Source: RGIG4576 sp964613095 (GTDB taxonomy: Bacteria; Bacteroidota; Bacteroidia; Bacteroidales; Muribaculaceae). From it: a stretch of 16,228 nt of DNA. Location: positions 1 to 16,228 of the forward strand of contig CAZTFX010000049.1 in assembly GCA_964613095.1 (NCBI GenBank), in the 5' to 3' direction. How positions within the stretch are numbered: position 1 is the stretch's first letter; the number at the start of each line of letters is the position of its first letter. Shown one piece after another: positions 14,759 through 16,228 of the stretch. The translations under genes were made by a program, and so were the position numbers. The notes below the pieces were generated by a model, which was not told where the DNA came from, made no database searches, and worked only from the letters and a program-made list of their open reading frames with translations.

Positions 14759-15166
14759 ATGTGGGTTGTTGGTGTTATAGCTAATGGTTGTGCTTCAAAT
14801 GAAGGTATTACAGAAACTTTAGCTGATTCTAATATCGTTCTAACTGAAAAAGGACAAGAATCTACAGTACCTGTTCAATTACCATCAGGAGATATTCGTT
14901 CAGCGTTGAATATTTCAGATAATCCCGATAATATTGGAGCTACAGTGAAAGTCTGCGGATTATTACAAGCTTATTTCTCTCGTTCGGGAATAAAATCATT
15001 AACTGATTATGATATTGATGAAACAACTACCGGTGTTGAAGAAACTTTGGTTGATGAGAATGCTCCGGTTGAATATTACAACTTGCAAGGCGTGAAGGTA
15101 GAAAAGCCTGAAAAGGGTATCTTTATAAAGAAACAAGGCGTAAAAACAACAAAAGTGGTTTTGTAA
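14759..15166 (+). pseudogene. DUF6359-type exported protein, C-terminal fragment
   Basis: From 14759 the plus strand reads MWVVGVIANGC, then VPVQLPSGDIRSALNISDNP, IGATVKVCGLLQAYFS and RSGIKSLTDYDI. This is the core of the OB-like domain I know as DUF6359 in Bacteroidales exported proteins (typically VWVVGYIVG, PVQLP-G-IR-ALNL). The tail TGVEETLVDENAPVEYYNLQG and FIKKQG follows and is nearly the same as that of the minus-strand neighbour. The frame also extends upstream to 14675, but that part is antisense to the neighbour's signal peptide and is not real coding sequence. The start of the domain and any signal peptide are missing, so the gene is cut at about 14757, exactly where the opposite-strand gene is cut. 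A hairpin terminator lies at 15244-15274. Confidence 0.7.
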
Positions 15167-15243
15167 GTGAGGAGTTAGGAATTAGGAGTGAGGAGTTACG
15201 TACTTATTTTTCCTTACTTAAAGATAAAAGAACATAAATAACA

Positions 15244-15274
15244 AATGGGTTGTGTCGTCAAGGCACAACCCATT
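15244..15274 (+). terminator. Rho-independent terminator hairpin after the DUF6359 fragment
   Basis: AATGGGTTGTG (15244-15254) is the exact reverse complement of CACAACCCATT (15264-15274), with a 9-base loop, followed by CGTTTATAATT. It lies 78 bases downstream of the stop at 15166. The flanking A and T bases would let it work on the other strand as well. Confidence 0.75.
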
Positions 15275-15478
15275 CGTTTATAATTAAAACAATCTTCCAC
15301 CAAAACTCTAAGAATAAACTTCTTAATATGTTTTTTGTACTTTTAGTATTCCCGGCAGTAGCTTTACATTAATTTCTGCGGTTTATGGTAGCTATACCCT
15401 CAAATAACTTTTGTATGACAAGAGTATAATAATTTTCGCAAATGGGGTTATTATTACCTTTAATTTTTTATCACTACC
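15275..15478. other. Non-coding stretch with no recognisable feature
   Basis: Between the hairpin and the end of the ATPase fragment I find no ORF with coding character on either strand, no tRNA-like fold and no clear promoter pair. It is AT-rich. TAACTTTTG near 15407 is one base too long for a -7 box. Confidence 0.4.
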
Positions 15479-15811
15479 TTAAACTTTCAAACTATCTCTA
15501 TCGAGCAAAAACTCATAAATGTTCATAAATACCACACCTTTTTCGTCTTGATAACGCTTTATAGGGTCTTCGGTGATTACAAACTTCTGAAAACTGTCCG
15601 ATATATTTATCAATGAACGTAATTCCTGCTCTCGTTTATCTTCATTAGGAACACCCACATCAACCACCAACCCACGAGTGCGAAACTCATTGTATATGAG
15701 ATTTTCCATCAAATGTGTTACCTCGTGCTGACGGGAATTTATACGAGCATTGCGTAAACCTAAATCAGCGAAATAGTATTTGGCAGGAGTGTCAATGTAC
15801 TTTTTGCCTTT
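15479..15811 (-). pseudogene. DUF4143-type AAA ATPase, C-terminal fragment with internal deletion
   Basis: The minus strand reads KGKKYIDTPAKYYFADLGLRNARIN, then THLMENLIYNEFRTRG, VDVGV, EDKREQELRSLINISDSFQKFVI and VFMNIYEFLLD. This is the C-terminal portion of the widespread Bacteroidales ATP-binding proteins with a DUF4143 nuclease-like domain. The N-terminal P-loop ATPase half is absent. After VDVGV the sequence jumps to the segment before SLINISDSFQK, so about 30-40 residues that usually contain the QLEVDFV nuclease-type core are missing. The open frame extends upstream to 15868, but that part is the inverted repeat read in another frame and not ATPase. It sits wholly between the arms of the inverted repeat and cannot encode an active protein. 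Confidence 0.72.
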
Positions 15812-15857
15812 AAGTAAGGAAAAATAAGTACGTAACTCCTCACTCCTAATTCCTAAC

Positions 15858-16175
15858 TTACAAAACAACTTTTGTTGTTTTTACGCCTTGTTTCTTAATG
15901 AAGATTCCGTTTTCCGGATTGGTAACCTTCATACCCTGCAAGTTGTAGTATTCAACCGGAGCATTTTCATTAATAAATTTAATTTCCTCTATATTGGTTA
16001 GCTTATCATTCCTGTAAACTATAGTAATTGCTTTTATTTTTGTATAAGCAGTTCCCGCCATAATAAATGAAACTGACTCTGTGTTCTCGTTTTCTGCAAT
16101 CCATAGTGTTCCGGAAAGTTCGCCATTACTTGAAGACGTTATTTCATTATATCCATCCAAACATGTAAAATAAAT
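15858..16175 (-). pseudogene. Exported surface-protein C-terminal fragment, interrupted by an IS end
   Basis: The minus strand reads YNEITSSSNGELSGTLWIAENENTESVSFIMAGTAYTKIKAITIVYRN and then the tail INENAPVEYYNLQGMKVTNPENGIFIKKQGVKTTKVVL. The first part has the same layout as the last beta-rich unit of the gene at 12731-14749 (TWTGEATEVVF, TIKGITVTYD), with different residues, so this is a paralogue. Upstream of about 16175 the frame runs into the IS end and codes for meaningless residues, so the rest of the gene has been displaced by the insertion. The stop at 15858-15860 lies in the right arm of the inverted repeat. Together with the genes at 12731 and 14759 this makes three members with conserved 3' ends and no intact 5' end. 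Confidence 0.68.
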
Positions 16176-16228
16176 TATTAGTGTCCGATAAAAAACGATA
16201 AAGCATAGAATTAGAGGTTTCAATCGCT
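16176..16228. mobile_element. End of an insertion sequence of the TGTCCGATAAAAA family (continues past the window)
   Basis: TATTAGTGTCCGATAAAAAA (16176-16195) matches 19 of 20 bases of the right terminal repeat of the element at 330-597 and 18 of 20 of its left one. It lies where the coding sense of the surface-protein fragment stops. The remaining 33 bases in the window have no gene. Whether a full transposase gene follows cannot be seen. Confidence 0.7.

Larger units (their letters stand above)
15128..15896. repeat. Long inverted repeat (arms 15128-15223 and 15808-15896) enclosing 584 bp
   Basis: The left arm (96 bp) and the reverse complement of the right arm (89 bp) are identical except for one substitution and a 7-bp insertion (GAGGAGT) in the left arm. 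Each arm starts inside the coding tail (KKQGVKTTKVVL, stop) of a surface-protein fragment. It continues through a GAGTTAGGAATTAGGAGTGAGG-type purine-rich tract and ends at CTTACTTAAAG. The arms face each other, so homologous recombination would invert the 584-bp middle, which holds a terminator and an ATPase fragment. Beyond the arms the two genes remain similar at lower identity for about 80 more bases. Confidence 0.85.

Noticed and set aside
15812..15868. N-terminal 19 residues of the ORF containing the ATPase fragment
   Set aside because: They come from reading the inverted-repeat arm in another frame and have no ATPase character.
1..16228. CRISPR array, rRNA or tRNA genes
   Set aside because: No regularly spaced short repeats, no rRNA-like conserved blocks and no cloverleaf with a TTCRA arm were seen on either strand.

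Overview
The window looks like a chromosomal segment from a gut-type Bacteroidales bacterium (Bacteroides/Prevotella/Muribaculaceae range; I cannot name a genus). Pointers are TAnnTTTG-type promoter boxes, AT-rich start regions without a strong Shine-Dalgarno, a type II (M28-fold) glutaminyl cyclase lipoprotein, a YfhO membrane protein followed by a methyltransferase, a Bacteroidales mobilization relaxase remnant, and surface proteins sharing an 'EYYNLQG-K-PENGIFIKKQG' C-terminal tail.

Layout. (1) 1-1830 is a decayed accessory region on the minus strand. It holds a relaxase broken by a frameshift, an amber stop and a 268-bp IS-derived element, a relaxase/lipoprotein-signal chimera, an 18-bp perfect inverted repeat, an orphan 94-aa ORF and a gene fragment. 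(2) 1831-5895 is a minus-strand operon: yfhO-like protein, SAM-methyltransferase-like protein, family 11 glycosyltransferase. It probably serves cell-surface glycan decoration. (3) 5967-9320 is a plus-strand housekeeping block: xerD, a secreted glycerophosphodiester phosphodiesterase, a BCP peroxiredoxin and recA, ending at a strong bidirectional hairpin. (4) 9393-12572 is a minus-strand pair of exported enzymes, glutaminyl cyclase then S9A prolyl oligopeptidase. (5) 12731-16228 is a rearranged surface-protein locus. Three protein genes or fragments in orientations -, +, - keep a nearly identical 3' end but have all lost their 5' ends. Two are joined head to head near 14757 and one is cut by an IS end at 16176. 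An 89/96-bp inverted repeat (15128-15223 / 15808-15896) encloses a 584-bp segment holding a terminator and a gutted DUF4143 ATPase fragment.

How it fits together. The centre (1831-12572) is ordinary core genome: recombination and replication upkeep (XerD, RecA), peroxide defence, and envelope/periplasmic enzymes. Both edges are unstable. The same IS family, with TATT(R)(S)TGTCCGATAAAAA ends, is present at both edges as a small non-autonomous copy at 330-597 and as an element end at 16176. The most interesting signal is region 5, where promoterless, 5'-truncated surface-protein cassettes share conserved 3' ends and long inverted repeats. This is either a decaying repeat family or a reservoir for recombinational variation of an exported protein. 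No dedicated invertase gene is visible in the window.
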